From an uncultured Thermomicrobia bacterium (GTDB lineage: Bacteria > Chloroflexota > Chloroflexia > Thermomicrobiales > JALYUS01): DNA of 64,000 nucleotides. The position numbers and the translations under genes are program-made. The notes beneath the pieces were generated by a model, which was not told where the DNA came from, searched no databases, and saw only the letters and a list, made by a program, of their open reading frames with translations. The stretch spans positions 1-64,000 of the forward strand of contig CALBSO010000120.1 in the NCBI GenBank assembly GCA_937968015.1. The letters are read 5' to 3'. This document shows positions 26,801 to 35,388 of this stretch, piece after piece (position 1 is the first letter of the stretch; every line of letters begins with the position of its first letter).

Positions 26801-27194
26801 CGGCGAGCATCCAGCCGTCCGGCTCGCCTTCCGCCCCCGCGAGTTCCGCGCACTGGGCGAGCGTGAGCGGCACGCCGTAGTCGGGGTGGATGAGCAGGTC
26901 ATTCTCCGCGAGGAAGCGGGCGAAAAGCATCCGGTGCCACTGCTCGTAGGCGCACGCTTCCACGAGATCGCGCACGTCGCTCCGCGTTTCCAGCGCGGAT
27001 GCACCGAGTTCCCGCGCCTTCATGCGCAGCCATTCGCGCAGGGCGCGATCCTCCGGTGGCATGTGCGGGAACGACTCGTCGCGCGTAACCGCGAGCCGCT
27101 GCAACGCCGCCCATGCCGCGTCTTCCGCCGCCGTCCGCGCCGCTTCGACCACGCGCTCCAATGTCCGCCGCAGGCCGCTCTCCAGTGTACCCAT
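23883..27194 (-). CDS. pglX: PglX, BREX adenine-specific DNA methyltransferase
   Basis: The 1103-residue protein has the PglX layout: helical N-terminal region, SAM-binding motif I (IMDPCAGSGHFL), a long insert, catalytic motif IV read as NVPF in a LVASNVPFLARGR context rather than NPPY/F, and a large C-terminal target-recognition part. PglX marks host DNA by N6-adenine methylation in BREX. GGGGGAGGCGGGTG precedes ATG 27194; the longer in-frame reading to 27626 runs antisense through brxC and is excluded. The 104-bp gap to brxC holds -10-like TACTAT/TACAAT sequences. Confidence 0.93.
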   Translation of the reverse strand: MGTLESGLRRTLERVVEAARTAAEDAAWAALQRLAVTRDESFPHMPPEDRALREWLRMKARELGASALETRSDVRDLVEACAYEQWHRMLFARFLAENDLLIHPDYGVPLTLAQCAELAGAEGEPDGWMLAAKYAARMLPGIFRATDPLLSVRFAPDDRVRLEELLATVPAAVFRAEDSLGWVYQFWQAKRKREINESGAKIENGLIAPVTQLFSEPYMVEFLLHNTLGAWWATRYPDDPLVATFTYLRRTDAGAPICGDFPHWPVRAAELTIMDPCAGSGHFLQRAFIMLRQMREREEGLGAAAAGDAVLRDNLFGLELDARCVQITAFALAFEAWKSGGYRELPLPNIACSGIAAKLQRNWWTRLVEGDEEAEWALRDLHDLFLDAADLGSLIGVRRDMQTQFGGGANVLARVQPKLESLLERTSIAEDPVALVFGESAVGAVRAARLLLRHYHLVASNVPFLARGRQSERLRTLIEARYADAKADLATAMLERCRDFCLPHGAYALVTPQNWLFLGSYKKLREKVLKEQTWHSVARLGPGAFETVTGEVVNVTLVVLENACPSEIQIMHGIDAAGPKTTSGKANLLCNAVLQSVPQATQLQNPDTRISLVAVSSSTLLSQYAVGVHGLATGDFPRMQRSFWEFESPSIEWIPYQGTTISTQMYGGRSNLLYWCEGKGPILELPGARKDGQAAWGKRGVIVSMTGSLSVSLFDGDCFDVNTAAIVPRDNSYLPAIWAFCSSPEYNLAVRQIDQSLKVTTATLVKIPFDLERWQRVAAERYPNGLPEPHSDDPTQWLFRGGIATSTDPLQVAVARLLGYRWPDQPLDDCGTHTDADGIACIPAIGQERPAAERLRALLAAAYGEAWTPEQQSALLGGASLEAWLRDVFWSRHCVRFGNRPFIWQIWDGRKDGFSALVNYHLLDRQKLEKLTYTYLGDWLERQRAAAQAGEVGAEARHAAALTLQSKLAKIIAGEPPYDLFVRWKPLHEQPIGWEPDLNDGVRLNIRPFIEAGVLRNGAFAKNFWKKDRGENPPSLQFYADPQTGRKANERHNDFHFTRAEKEAARREHAAANPVPVAAKPAPLPARPARALELVAVEGDGND

Positions 27195-27298
27195 CACCCG
27201 CCTCCCCCGCTCGCTCCGGCCTGTAGGGGGTGCATTGTACGTATAGTATGGAATTAGTGGAAGTGGCACGGAGCCGATATCGCGTGGGGATGGGCAAT

Positions 27299-30200
27299 TC
27301 AGACGATCACGGGTTTCCCGGCGGCGATGTGCTCCATGATCCGGGCACGAACCTCGTCCATGTAGACCGCGACATCCTCTTCCGTCATGAGCGTCCGCGA
27401 AGGGAAGGTCACGGGGACGGCGGCGGGGGTGAGTTTCTGCACCGCGTCCGCCGCGACCCGCGCGAACCGCTGCGAGAGTGCATCCGTGCGGTCGCGCCAT
27501 CCAGCGAGGGAAGTCTGTGCGAGCGAGGAGAGCAATTCCGCGTCCGACCCGACCACCGGAGCCGGCGCGAGGGAGAGGTGCGCCGCGAGGAGGGATTCGG
27601 CTTCGTCCGGGCCGAGCCGCTGCCACACCTCGGTGTGCGCGAGTTCCTCCATCGTCGCGTCGTATGTCGTGCGATACCGCTCATAGGCCGCCGCCAGCGC
27701 CCCCCGGAGGCTCGCCGCGATCTCCGTGCAGAGCGGCGGCACAGGGTCCGGGTCCGAGAGCAGCGCCCGTTGGTCGCGCACCGCCTCCGCCTGCTCCCGC
27801 ACGGGTTCCGCAGCCGCCATCTCATCCGCCACGGCGAGCATCTGTTCGAGGGCGCGCCACCGCTTCATGCGCTGGGCGATCGCATCGCGCCGCATCGTCC
27901 AGGCTTTGCTGTCCTCCCGCAGTCGCGCCGCCTCGCTGGCGGTGGCCGCGAGGAGATCATTCCCCTGGCGCGCGAGCAGATCTTCGAGATACGCGGCGTC
28001 CGGGGGGGCGGGAGACGGGGCCGGCCCCCCGGCCTGAGCGGCGAGATCGCGCAACTCGAGGAGCGCAACCCGCGCCTCGGCAGCGAGAGAAGCATCGTCC
28101 GCGCCCGCGATCTTCTTCCCGGTGAGGGCGAGGATTACCCCTTGCACCGCGAGCCGCTGCGGCAGCGTGATCGTCACCGACTCCCGGCGGAAGTCGGTCG
28201 TCGCGACGACGGCCGGGGAGAGCTGCTTGGCCGGGATGGTCGTGCCATTCTGCGTCGCCCGGAGATTCCCTGATACGGCAAGGACGGTGAGGGCGCCGTC
28301 CACCGCGTCGCGCGGCCAGCCGAAGGGCGAGCCCGCGAAGTGGTCGCGGATCGCCTTGCCGCGCTTGCCGCTCATGCCGACGTAGTCGAGGACGTGCGTG
28401 CAGACCGGGTGCGACGTCACATCCCCACCGTATCCGACGCGTTCCAGCGCATCCGTATCCCCGCTCCGCGCGCGTTCCGCGACCTTGCTCCAGCCTTCGT
28501 GGTCCGCATCCTTGAATTGCGGATAGAGCCGGACAACGCCCGCCTCCGCCGCCATCGTGACCGCCGCAGCGAGGGTGAGGCCGGTGACCTCCGTACCGCC
28601 ACCCGAGAGCACCTTCGCATCGCGCAGCACCGTCGCGAGTGCCTGATCGAGCCCCTCGCGGTGTTTGTGCCCCTTCGTCCGCATCGCCGCCCGAGCCATC
28701 TCGCCCGCCTCGCTCGTCGGGACACCGCGCGCATCGAGGGTTTCCGAGGCGGCGAGCCATCCGACGAGATCCCGTCGCACCGCGTCAGCCTCGACACGCG
28801 GCAGCCAAACCGTGACGACGGGACTATTCGACCCCAGTCGGTGCGCCTCTTCGGTCGCCGCCCGGAGCGTCGTCCCGCTCCACTCGTCGCGAATCCAGAC
28901 GGGGACTCCCCCATTGCTCGCCGGCACGCTCGTTTCGAAAGAGAGTTCGAGTTTGCGCGCGATCTTGCTCGATCCTTGCGTCAGGGCAATCCCTTTGAGT
29001 TCCGCCTGCACGGCCTCATGCAGTGCCTTCGTGCGCTCCTCGAAAAGCCTGGTCGTGTCCCCCCGCAACCCGCTTGCGCGGCTGCGATACTCGCCGTCCC
29101 AGATTTTGCCCTCTCCAGTTTGGAGGCGGTATTCGCTCTCCACCTGCACGAGCACGCCGCGTTCGACGAGGGTGTTGAGCACATCCGGGAGTTGTGCGCG
29201 GAGCGGTGCGCTCCCCGCCATCAGGTCGGTGGTGAGCAGGTCGGCGAGCGTTTCCACCGTCGCGTGCAACCCGAGATTCGCTCCCCCGTCGGTCGTGAGC
29301 TTGCCGATCAGGTAGACGGCGGCGCAGGCGCGATGCTGGAGCGCACCCTCCTCCGTCCCGGCACCGCGCAGATTCTCGATGGCCTCGTAATCCTCGCGCA
29401 GCATCATGCCCGTGCCCACCATCCGGGTCGCGATCTGCGAGTAGAGGAACTCGCCCCCGATCACCGTGCCGAGCGGCGCGTCCGCGACATCGCGGATCGC
29501 CTCATACGCGATGCGTAGCTGGCTGCGCAGTTGGTTTCCATGGCCCGAGCGGTCCACTGCCCGGATGGCATGTTCCCAGAATCGCTGCCGCGCGGGCAGG
29601 AGCGGGTAGTCGGCGACGAGATGATGCGCGTCCTCGGCGATGGGCGCGATACGTGTCCCCGGCAATTGCTTGGAGATTTCGCCGCTGCACCGATCCAGCA
29701 ATGCTTGAAGGGCGGGGAGCTGGTCCTGCTTCTTGCGCAGCACAACCTCCCGCACAACCCGCTCGACGTCCGTCGTCGCGAGCGAGACCGACACCGTGAA
29801 GCGATCCTGAATCTTCGCCAACTGCTCTGTATCGTGGAGAGCGTTTTGCCCTGTCGCGACGAAGAGCAGGCTCGTGCCGAGCCGCGCGGAACATGCCTGC
29901 ACCACTTCCTGCACCTGCGCCGCGCGATCCGCGCTCGGGCCGACGAATTGCTGGAGTTCGTCGAGCACGATGAGGGTACAGGGGCGTTTCGTCGCGTCGG
30001 CCGATCGAAGCCGTAGGACATCTTCGAGGGCGACCAACATCTCCTCGTTGCTGATGTCTCGCACGGGCGGGTATTGCGCCCGAAGGAATGTGCGTGCCTG
30101 CAAGTTATCGGGGGCGAAGTCCGGTCGCACCGACCGGAGGCTCTCGGCGAGCACGGTCGAGACGTACATGTCGCTCAACTCGCTGCCGAGGTTCCGCCCC

Positions 30201-30769
30201 CGTTCCTGTACTGCGGTCGCCAGCGCGTCGAACAGTCCCTCGCGCATCAGCCAGAGCATGAAGCGCGCCTGGGGGTATTTCTCGTGCAGTCCCGCGCTCT
30301 TGAAGACGATCGCCAGGAGTGCCAGTCGCACGCTCTCGCTGACTGAGGCGTTCAGCGTCCCGGCGGCCGACCACAAGCCCCCGTGGCGCCGGCTGGCAAT
30401 CGTCAGTTCGCGCAGATGCTCCTTGATGTCGTCGGAGAGGTTGGTGAGGTCGCGCGCATTCACGCCGTCGGGCAGCGGGGTATTGCGCCACATATATTCC
30501 AGAACGCGCACGAGGTGCGACTTGCCGCTCCCGAAATAGCCGCTCACCCACACGGCGGGCTGCGTCTCCTTGCCGAGATTGGCGAGATATGAGCCGAGGA
30601 TGCTGTCGAGTCCGCGCCGATACTCGCCCTCGCAGACAAACGTCTCCAGTTCATGGCGCAGCACTGCCCATTGCTCGACGGTGCGCGGCTCGCCAACCTG
30701 CGCGACGCCGTCGTTGGGCAGGCGGGTCGTGAGCGGATCGCGTAAGAAGACGTCACGGTTCAGCGTCAC
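27299..30769 (-). CDS. brxC: BrxC, large BREX ATPase
   Basis: The 1156-residue protein has a P-loop ATPase domain near the N-terminus (GYFGSGKSH at 77-85), a Walker B-like TLIVLDELQQFV, and a long C-terminal region with coiled-coil helices and a final Val-rich tail. This matches BrxC (DUF499-like PglY family), a core BREX factor. GTG 30769 overlaps the brxB stop (GTGA), with GAGGGA upstream. The apparent extension to 31027 lies inside brxB in another frame. Confidence 0.93.
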   Translation of the reverse strand: MTLNRDVFLRDPLTTRLPNDGVAQVGEPRTVEQWAVLRHELETFVCEGEYRRGLDSILGSYLANLGKETQPAVWVSGYFGSGKSHLVRVLEYMWRNTPLPDGVNARDLTNLSDDIKEHLRELTIASRRHGGLWSAAGTLNASVSESVRLALLAIVFKSAGLHEKYPQARFMLWLMREGLFDALATAVQERGRNLGSELSDMYVSTVLAESLRSVRPDFAPDNLQARTFLRAQYPPVRDISNEEMLVALEDVLRLRSADATKRPCTLIVLDELQQFVGPSADRAAQVQEVVQACSARLGTSLLFVATGQNALHDTEQLAKIQDRFTVSVSLATTDVERVVREVVLRKKQDQLPALQALLDRCSGEISKQLPGTRIAPIAEDAHHLVADYPLLPARQRFWEHAIRAVDRSGHGNQLRSQLRIAYEAIRDVADAPLGTVIGGEFLYSQIATRMVGTGMMLREDYEAIENLRGAGTEEGALQHRACAAVYLIGKLTTDGGANLGLHATVETLADLLTTDLMAGSAPLRAQLPDVLNTLVERGVLVQVESEYRLQTGEGKIWDGEYRSRASGLRGDTTRLFEERTKALHEAVQAELKGIALTQGSSKIARKLELSFETSVPASNGGVPVWIRDEWSGTTLRAATEEAHRLGSNSPVVTVWLPRVEADAVRRDLVGWLAASETLDARGVPTSEAGEMARAAMRTKGHKHREGLDQALATVLRDAKVLSGGGTEVTGLTLAAAVTMAAEAGVVRLYPQFKDADHEGWSKVAERARSGDTDALERVGYGGDVTSHPVCTHVLDYVGMSGKRGKAIRDHFAGSPFGWPRDAVDGALTVLAVSGNLRATQNGTTIPAKQLSPAVVATTDFRRESVTITLPQRLAVQGVILALTGKKIAGADDASLAAEARVALLELRDLAAQAGGPAPSPAPPDAAYLEDLLARQGNDLLAATASEAARLREDSKAWTMRRDAIAQRMKRWRALEQMLAVADEMAAAEPVREQAEAVRDQRALLSDPDPVPPLCTEIAASLRGALAAAYERYRTTYDATMEELAHTEVWQRLGPDEAESLLAAHLSLAPAPVVGSDAELLSSLAQTSLAGWRDRTDALSQRFARVAADAVQKLTPAAVPVTFPSRTLMTEEDVAVYMDEVRARIMEHIAAGKPVIV

Positions 30770-31326
30770 AGTGCCGTTCCCTCCCCCGCGATGATCGGTG
30801 TCGCACGGTAGTTCCAACCATCGCGGGCATCGAGCAAACGATACCGGTGGTCCGCGTATTCGCCCGGAAAGAAGACGAGCAACCTGCCTCGGATATCCGG
30901 CGCCACCCTCTCGATGATCTGCGAGACGCGCGCGACCCCGAAAATCGACGCGATACCATGGACCGCGACCACCGTCGCGGCGTCCGTGGCGGGGGCCGTC
31001 AACACCTGCGCGAGTTGCGCGGCACATGTCTCCGCAAAAGACTCAAGCGCGGCCTCCTCGAGGAAGTCGGGAGCGGAGAAGTATTCATCGCGATTGGGAT
31101 GCGACGCCATCCATCGAGCGAAGGTGTCGGTGAGATCGACGAGGTTCCATGCATGGTTCGCGCGCAGGGTACGCTGCTCGAAGTCCGCTAGGCGTCGTCG
31201 CAGTCGCCGCTCCTGCTCCGGCGCGTAGAGCGCAAACCACACACGCTCGGCGGGCGACAGCCCATTCGGCCACGGCACCGCGACAAATCGTTCGTATTCC
31301 CTTGCGAGGTCATCTATGCCCGCCAT
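30766..31326 (-). CDS. brxB: BrxB, small BREX protein (DUF1788)
   Basis: The 186-residue protein matches BrxB: the N-terminal region contains PWPNGLSPAERVWFALYAPEQE, the centre NHAWNLVDLTDTFARWM, and the C-terminus RLLVFFPGEYADHRYRLLDARDGWNYRATPI, all typical of DUF1788. It is the first recognisable gene of the minus-strand BREX operon; no BrxA (DUF1819) gene lies upstream. ATG 31326 is chosen because GGGAG lies 11 bases upstream. It is translationally coupled to brxC. Confidence 0.88.
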   Translation of the reverse strand: MAGIDDLAREYERFVAVPWPNGLSPAERVWFALYAPEQERRLRRRLADFEQRTLRANHAWNLVDLTDTFARWMASHPNRDEYFSAPDFLEEAALESFAETCAAQLAQVLTAPATDAATVVAVHGIASIFGVARVSQIIERVAPDIRGRLLVFFPGEYADHRYRLLDARDGWNYRATPIIAGEGTAL

Positions 31327-32007
31327 AGGGATCGCATCTCCCGTTTGTGTGCGGTACGAAGGAGACCGATTCCTTCGAAGAGTGAGCATGAGTATAGCGC
31401 AGCGGATTCCACTGTGTTGAACGGCTGACATCGATGTTTGTGACGGCGCAAAGTCTTCTCAGCGAGAGAATTGCGCCGCAGGCGATCGAACAAGCATGGG
31501 TAGGCGCACGGTCATATGGCTAGCTTTCCACTCCTCCGTTCAGACGATGGTACAATATTTGGCATCGGGGTATTCCGAACGGATGATAACGCAGTGATCC
31601 TCCATATGCGGGAGGACCGTATCTGCCCTTTTGCGAGACTACGAGACAGAGACCGGTAGCACCGCAGTGAACCGTGGACGCAGTATCTGGTAAAGGAACG
31701 GGGTGTACGTTTACCCGCGCACCCCCCCGCACCCTCGGTCGGCAGTGAGTTGGCGATCAAATCGGGCCGTCTGAGGGCCTTCAGGCGGTCGCGCACCCGG
31801 TAAAACGGCGAGTGGGACGTCCAGAGAACGACCGATCTGCCCATCCACGGTTCCCTGTGGTGCTACCCAGAGACCCGAGTCTATCAATTAACGGCGCTTA
31901 TGCGACTACTTTCCCTTTGTCCACCGACCGGCCATACGGACAACAATAAAGAACTTACCCCGCACCATCACCATCAACGCTCTTCCATGCTCTGCGCCGC
32001 CCTCATC
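31327..32007. other. 680-bp gene-free stretch upstream of the BREX operon
   Basis: No convincing gene is present, and specifically none of BrxA type. On the minus strand a -10-like TATACT occurs at about 31391-31396, upstream of brxB, without a clear -35 element. The small open frames here (for example 31512-31844 minus) have Arg/Ser-rich, non-protein-like composition. The region separates brxB from the 3' end of the IrrE-UvrD gene, which points the same way. Confidence 0.6.
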
Positions 32008-35000
32008 TCAGGCGGGGCAGACCATCCAGTAAGGGCACCGGGCACACTCGCCACTCCCGATCCCATCCGTCGGGTACCGTCCGGCGAGGATACCCTCGAC
32101 TGCGCGCTCGACCTTGGCGATACGCGGCTCTTCCCATCGCCTCCCCGCATCCTTTACCGGTTTTATCTCGCCGAGTGACGGTAAGTCGAGCTCGATAATG
32201 AACGTATCCGCCCTCCCAAATTCCTTCAGGGCGGCGGCGCGTAGGAGTGATAGGCGCGGTGCCTTGCGGTCGTCATCGCGCTCACGCCCGAGCCGAACGC
32301 GTCGGATATGCAGCCGCCCGTCCCCATCAATCTCCGAATCATCGATCGGGACGTGAACGACCACCGACCCGATGGTCACATCGAGATGATCGCGCCACAC
32401 CTTCCCGCGTTCACAGTCGCATAGGGCGGCATTGGCGAGTGCGACCGTCCGCTCGGCGACCGCACGATACAAGTCCTCATGGACATGACCGACTGGGCCA
32501 CCCTGATCCCAGAACGCCGCCAGCACGGCGAGTGCGCCTGCCTCATCAGGCAGCGCACCGGCCCGATGGTCGGCGCGCAACCGCGCGAGTGTGCGCGACA
32601 GGCAGCCCTGGAAGCGCCGATAGCCCTGCATCTCGTCGTGCTCACGCAGATCAAGCATGTACCGATAGGCATACCAGCGCGGGCATCGGAGATACAGTTC
32701 CACCTCGCCGATTCCGAGCGCCCGCTCCAGGGTGATTGGCTCGGACACGTCCTCCGTCTCGTCATGTGCAGCAGCTATCCAGCGGAGGCGCTCGGGGGCA
32801 TCACCCGCAAAGAATGGTTCGACCATGGCAAGCAGCGGCGATGACGGGTAGTCCGTCTTCCCGTAATGTGTGGCATAACTGAGAACAAGCTCATGCTTCG
32901 CGCGGCTGATGGCGACGAAAAAGAGACGTGTTTCCTCGGTGAGCCGGTCATCCTGCTCGCCCCCCTCGATGAGGCCGGGAGGTGGGGGGACTAGATCGGG
33001 ACGCCCGCGCCACGGGAAGCGTCTGTCGGCCAGGTTGGTGACGTAAACGACCGGAAATTCCAAGCCCTTGCTCCCGTGCGCCGTGAGCACCCGGACCGCG
33101 TCGAGAGCATCGCCCCCCGGCGGGGTTCGCGCGTTGGTGTCCTCTGTAGCGACCAGCCGGCGTACGTGCCCGAGGAACGCGCGCAGCGTCGCGCTGGGTA
33201 AGACCCCGGCGATCGGCGGGCGCTCCCCGAAGGCGCGGGCGATTGCCAGGAGCTGCCCGATCGCCATGAGCTGCTGATAGGCGGCAACACTCTCGTCGCG
33301 CAACAGCCGACGGACAAGTGCTCCGTGGCCGTAGAGATATCGCGCCAGGAACTGCCACGGCTCGGCCTGCCAGCCGATAGCAGAAAGTGCATCCCGTAGG
33401 TCGTCGACGATTACCGTGCTCGCTCGGTCGAGTCCCGCCTCGGCTGCCAGTGCCAGTGCCGCGGGGAAGGGAGTCTTTGAGGAGTGGGCATGGCGAATCA
33501 GGCGGACGCGATCCGTGCGTGGGATTGCGTGCTCGGGCATCGCGCCGACCCGCATGAGACCGCTCCCGTCGCCCTCGGCGACGAGCGAGAGCAGCGACAG
33601 CAGGACGCGCACTTCCCCGCGGGCAAATAGGTCGCCTAGGTAGAGCACCGGAACTCCCGTGCGCGTCAGTGCCGCGATAATCCCATCCGCCTGCCGATGC
33701 GTGCGGACAAGGACCGCCTGCTCGCTGAAGGCGCGACCGGCGGCGTGGCGCCGCAGGACTTCTGCCGCAATGCCTTCGCCCTCGGCGCGCTCGCAGTCCG
33801 CCTCAGCCAGCCAGATGCGGGGTGGCGGCTCACCCGGCCAGAATGCTTCCCAGGTGGGCGGCGGCATCCCCGGCAGGCCAATGCGCGCACCTGCCTCGCA
33901 GAGGAGGGCGACCAGCCGAGGATCCGCGCGGTAATTGAGCCCTAGCTCGCGCACTTGGCCCTTTGGGAAATCCTCCTTGAAAGCGGTAATGTTGGCTGGG
34001 GAAGCGCCCCGAAAGCGGTAGATCGCCTGCCGCAGGTCGCCGACGACCCACAGCCCATGGCCATCGCCGGCAAGCAATTTGAGGAGCTTGCCGCTCGCTC
34101 GGTTCATATCCTGATACTCGTCGACGAGGATGGCGGCGTACTGATCGCGGAGTTGTGCGAGGATATCCGGATGTTCGTCGAGCAACGCAACTGTACGCAT
34201 GATCAGCCCGCCGAAATCGATAAGGCCGTACTCCGTGAGCAGGCGCTCGTAGATGTCGTAGACGCGCGCCACTTCCGCCCACTTAGCCGCTTTTTCGAGC
34301 GCGACGGGCTCCTCGCCCGCCGCACGGCGTGCATCCTCGGCCAGCTCCGCATAACGCTCGGGCGTGGCAAGTTCGTCCTTCGCGCGACCGATACCGCGCA
34401 CGATGTCCTTGAGATAGAAGGTGGGGTTCCGCAAGGTGACGTGGTGCTCAAGGCCGAGGGAGGCGAGGTTGCGCTCGAGAAGGAGCGCGCCGTCCACGGC
34501 ATCGGCGATTCTGAAACCCGCCGGGAGCCCGGCCGCTGCGTGATAACGCCGCAGGATCTCCAAGCAGAACGCGTGGAAGGTCGAGACGGTGAGCTCGTGG
34601 GCATGCTCCGGTGCGGCGCGCTGCAGGCGCGCACGCATCTCGCCTGCAGCACGATTGGAGTACGTTACGGCGAGGATGCCGCGCGGCGGGACCCCGATGG
34701 TCAGGAGATATTCGACGCGGCCCCGGAGCGTGCTCGTCTTGCCCGTACCCGGCCCGGCGCTGATCAAGACAGGCCCCCGCTCGACCTCCGCGGCAGCGCG
34801 CTGTGAGGGGTCGAGCGGGGCGTCCTCATCGGACTCCTGTTGCGGAGGAGTGGATGGGATGAGCGTCGCCCCGACCAAGGCATTCAGCGCCGCAGTCGGT
34901 GATACGCCGTAGTCCGCAGCGATGCGCTCGAACGATGCACCGGCCTCGAAGCTGGCGCGAACTTCATCAGGCGGCAGCAGGAATGCGGCGGCGAAAACGT

Positions 35001-35388
35001 TCGCCTCCAGTTCGCGCTGTTGTCGCGGGTTATACACGTCCACGCTGGCGTCGCCGTACGGCAAGCGATCGGTCACCGGACGCTCATCGATGTCGCCGTC
35101 AGTGCAATGGCATGGCTCGCCATGGAGGTCGAGGTGCCCGAGTTCATGGGCAAGCGCAAAGGCTATTCTCTCCGGAGCGAGCGTTCGATCATACGCGACG
35201 TAATACTCGCCGCACATCGCCCGTGTGCCCCGCAGCAGGATGTCACCGGGAGTGACGGGAATTACTTCGAGATCCCGGCCGTCCAAGGCGGCGAGGATCA
35301 GGGGCAGGCCCTGTCCGTGGTTGTCGGGCCGGGCCATGTTCCGTGCCTCGATGGCACGCTGACGAATCGGTGCCCAGCGATCGCTCAC
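32008..35388 (-). CDS. Fusion of IrrE-like peptidase, UvrD helicase and degenerate RecB/Cas4-like nuclease
   Basis: The 1126-residue protein has three parts. Residues about 30-175 form an ImmA/IrrE zinc peptidase with HELGH at 81-85 and the third ligand in RELEANVFAAAFLLP. From about 190 to 850 is a superfamily 1A UvrD/Rep helicase with Walker A GPGTGKT (212-218), DEYQD, and LTAHGSKGLEF. The C-terminus resembles the RecB/AddB/Cas4 nuclease with four Cys for an Fe-S cluster (YLRCP and CARCPYWMVC), but where the family has DYKTG it reads RVRLG, so catalytic Asp and Lys appear lost. GTG 35388 overlaps the upstream regulator stop (GTGA). Confidence 0.88.
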   Translation of the reverse strand: MSDRWAPIRQRAIEARNMARPDNHGQGLPLILAALDGRDLEVIPVTPGDILLRGTRAMCGEYYVAYDRTLAPERIAFALAHELGHLDLHGEPCHCTDGDIDERPVTDRLPYGDASVDVYNPRQQRELEANVFAAAFLLPPDEVRASFEAGASFERIAADYGVSPTAALNALVGATLIPSTPPQQESDEDAPLDPSQRAAAEVERGPVLISAGPGTGKTSTLRGRVEYLLTIGVPPRGILAVTYSNRAAGEMRARLQRAAPEHAHELTVSTFHAFCLEILRRYHAAAGLPAGFRIADAVDGALLLERNLASLGLEHHVTLRNPTFYLKDIVRGIGRAKDELATPERYAELAEDARRAAGEEPVALEKAAKWAEVARVYDIYERLLTEYGLIDFGGLIMRTVALLDEHPDILAQLRDQYAAILVDEYQDMNRASGKLLKLLAGDGHGLWVVGDLRQAIYRFRGASPANITAFKEDFPKGQVRELGLNYRADPRLVALLCEAGARIGLPGMPPPTWEAFWPGEPPPRIWLAEADCERAEGEGIAAEVLRRHAAGRAFSEQAVLVRTHRQADGIIAALTRTGVPVLYLGDLFARGEVRVLLSLLSLVAEGDGSGLMRVGAMPEHAIPRTDRVRLIRHAHSSKTPFPAALALAAEAGLDRASTVIVDDLRDALSAIGWQAEPWQFLARYLYGHGALVRRLLRDESVAAYQQLMAIGQLLAIARAFGERPPIAGVLPSATLRAFLGHVRRLVATEDTNARTPPGGDALDAVRVLTAHGSKGLEFPVVYVTNLADRRFPWRGRPDLVPPPPGLIEGGEQDDRLTEETRLFFVAISRAKHELVLSYATHYGKTDYPSSPLLAMVEPFFAGDAPERLRWIAAAHDETEDVSEPITLERALGIGEVELYLRCPRWYAYRYMLDLREHDEMQGYRRFQGCLSRTLARLRADHRAGALPDEAGALAVLAAFWDQGGPVGHVHEDLYRAVAERTVALANAALCDCERGKVWRDHLDVTIGSVVVHVPIDDSEIDGDGRLHIRRVRLGRERDDDRKAPRLSLLRAAALKEFGRADTFIIELDLPSLGEIKPVKDAGRRWEEPRIAKVERAVEGILAGRYPTDGIGSGECARCPYWMVCPA

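Noticed and set aside
31512..31844. 110-codon minus-strand frame upstream of brxB, considered as a BrxA candidate
   Set aside because: Arg/Ser-rich composition, too short for BrxA, no ribosome site, and no resemblance to DUF1819.
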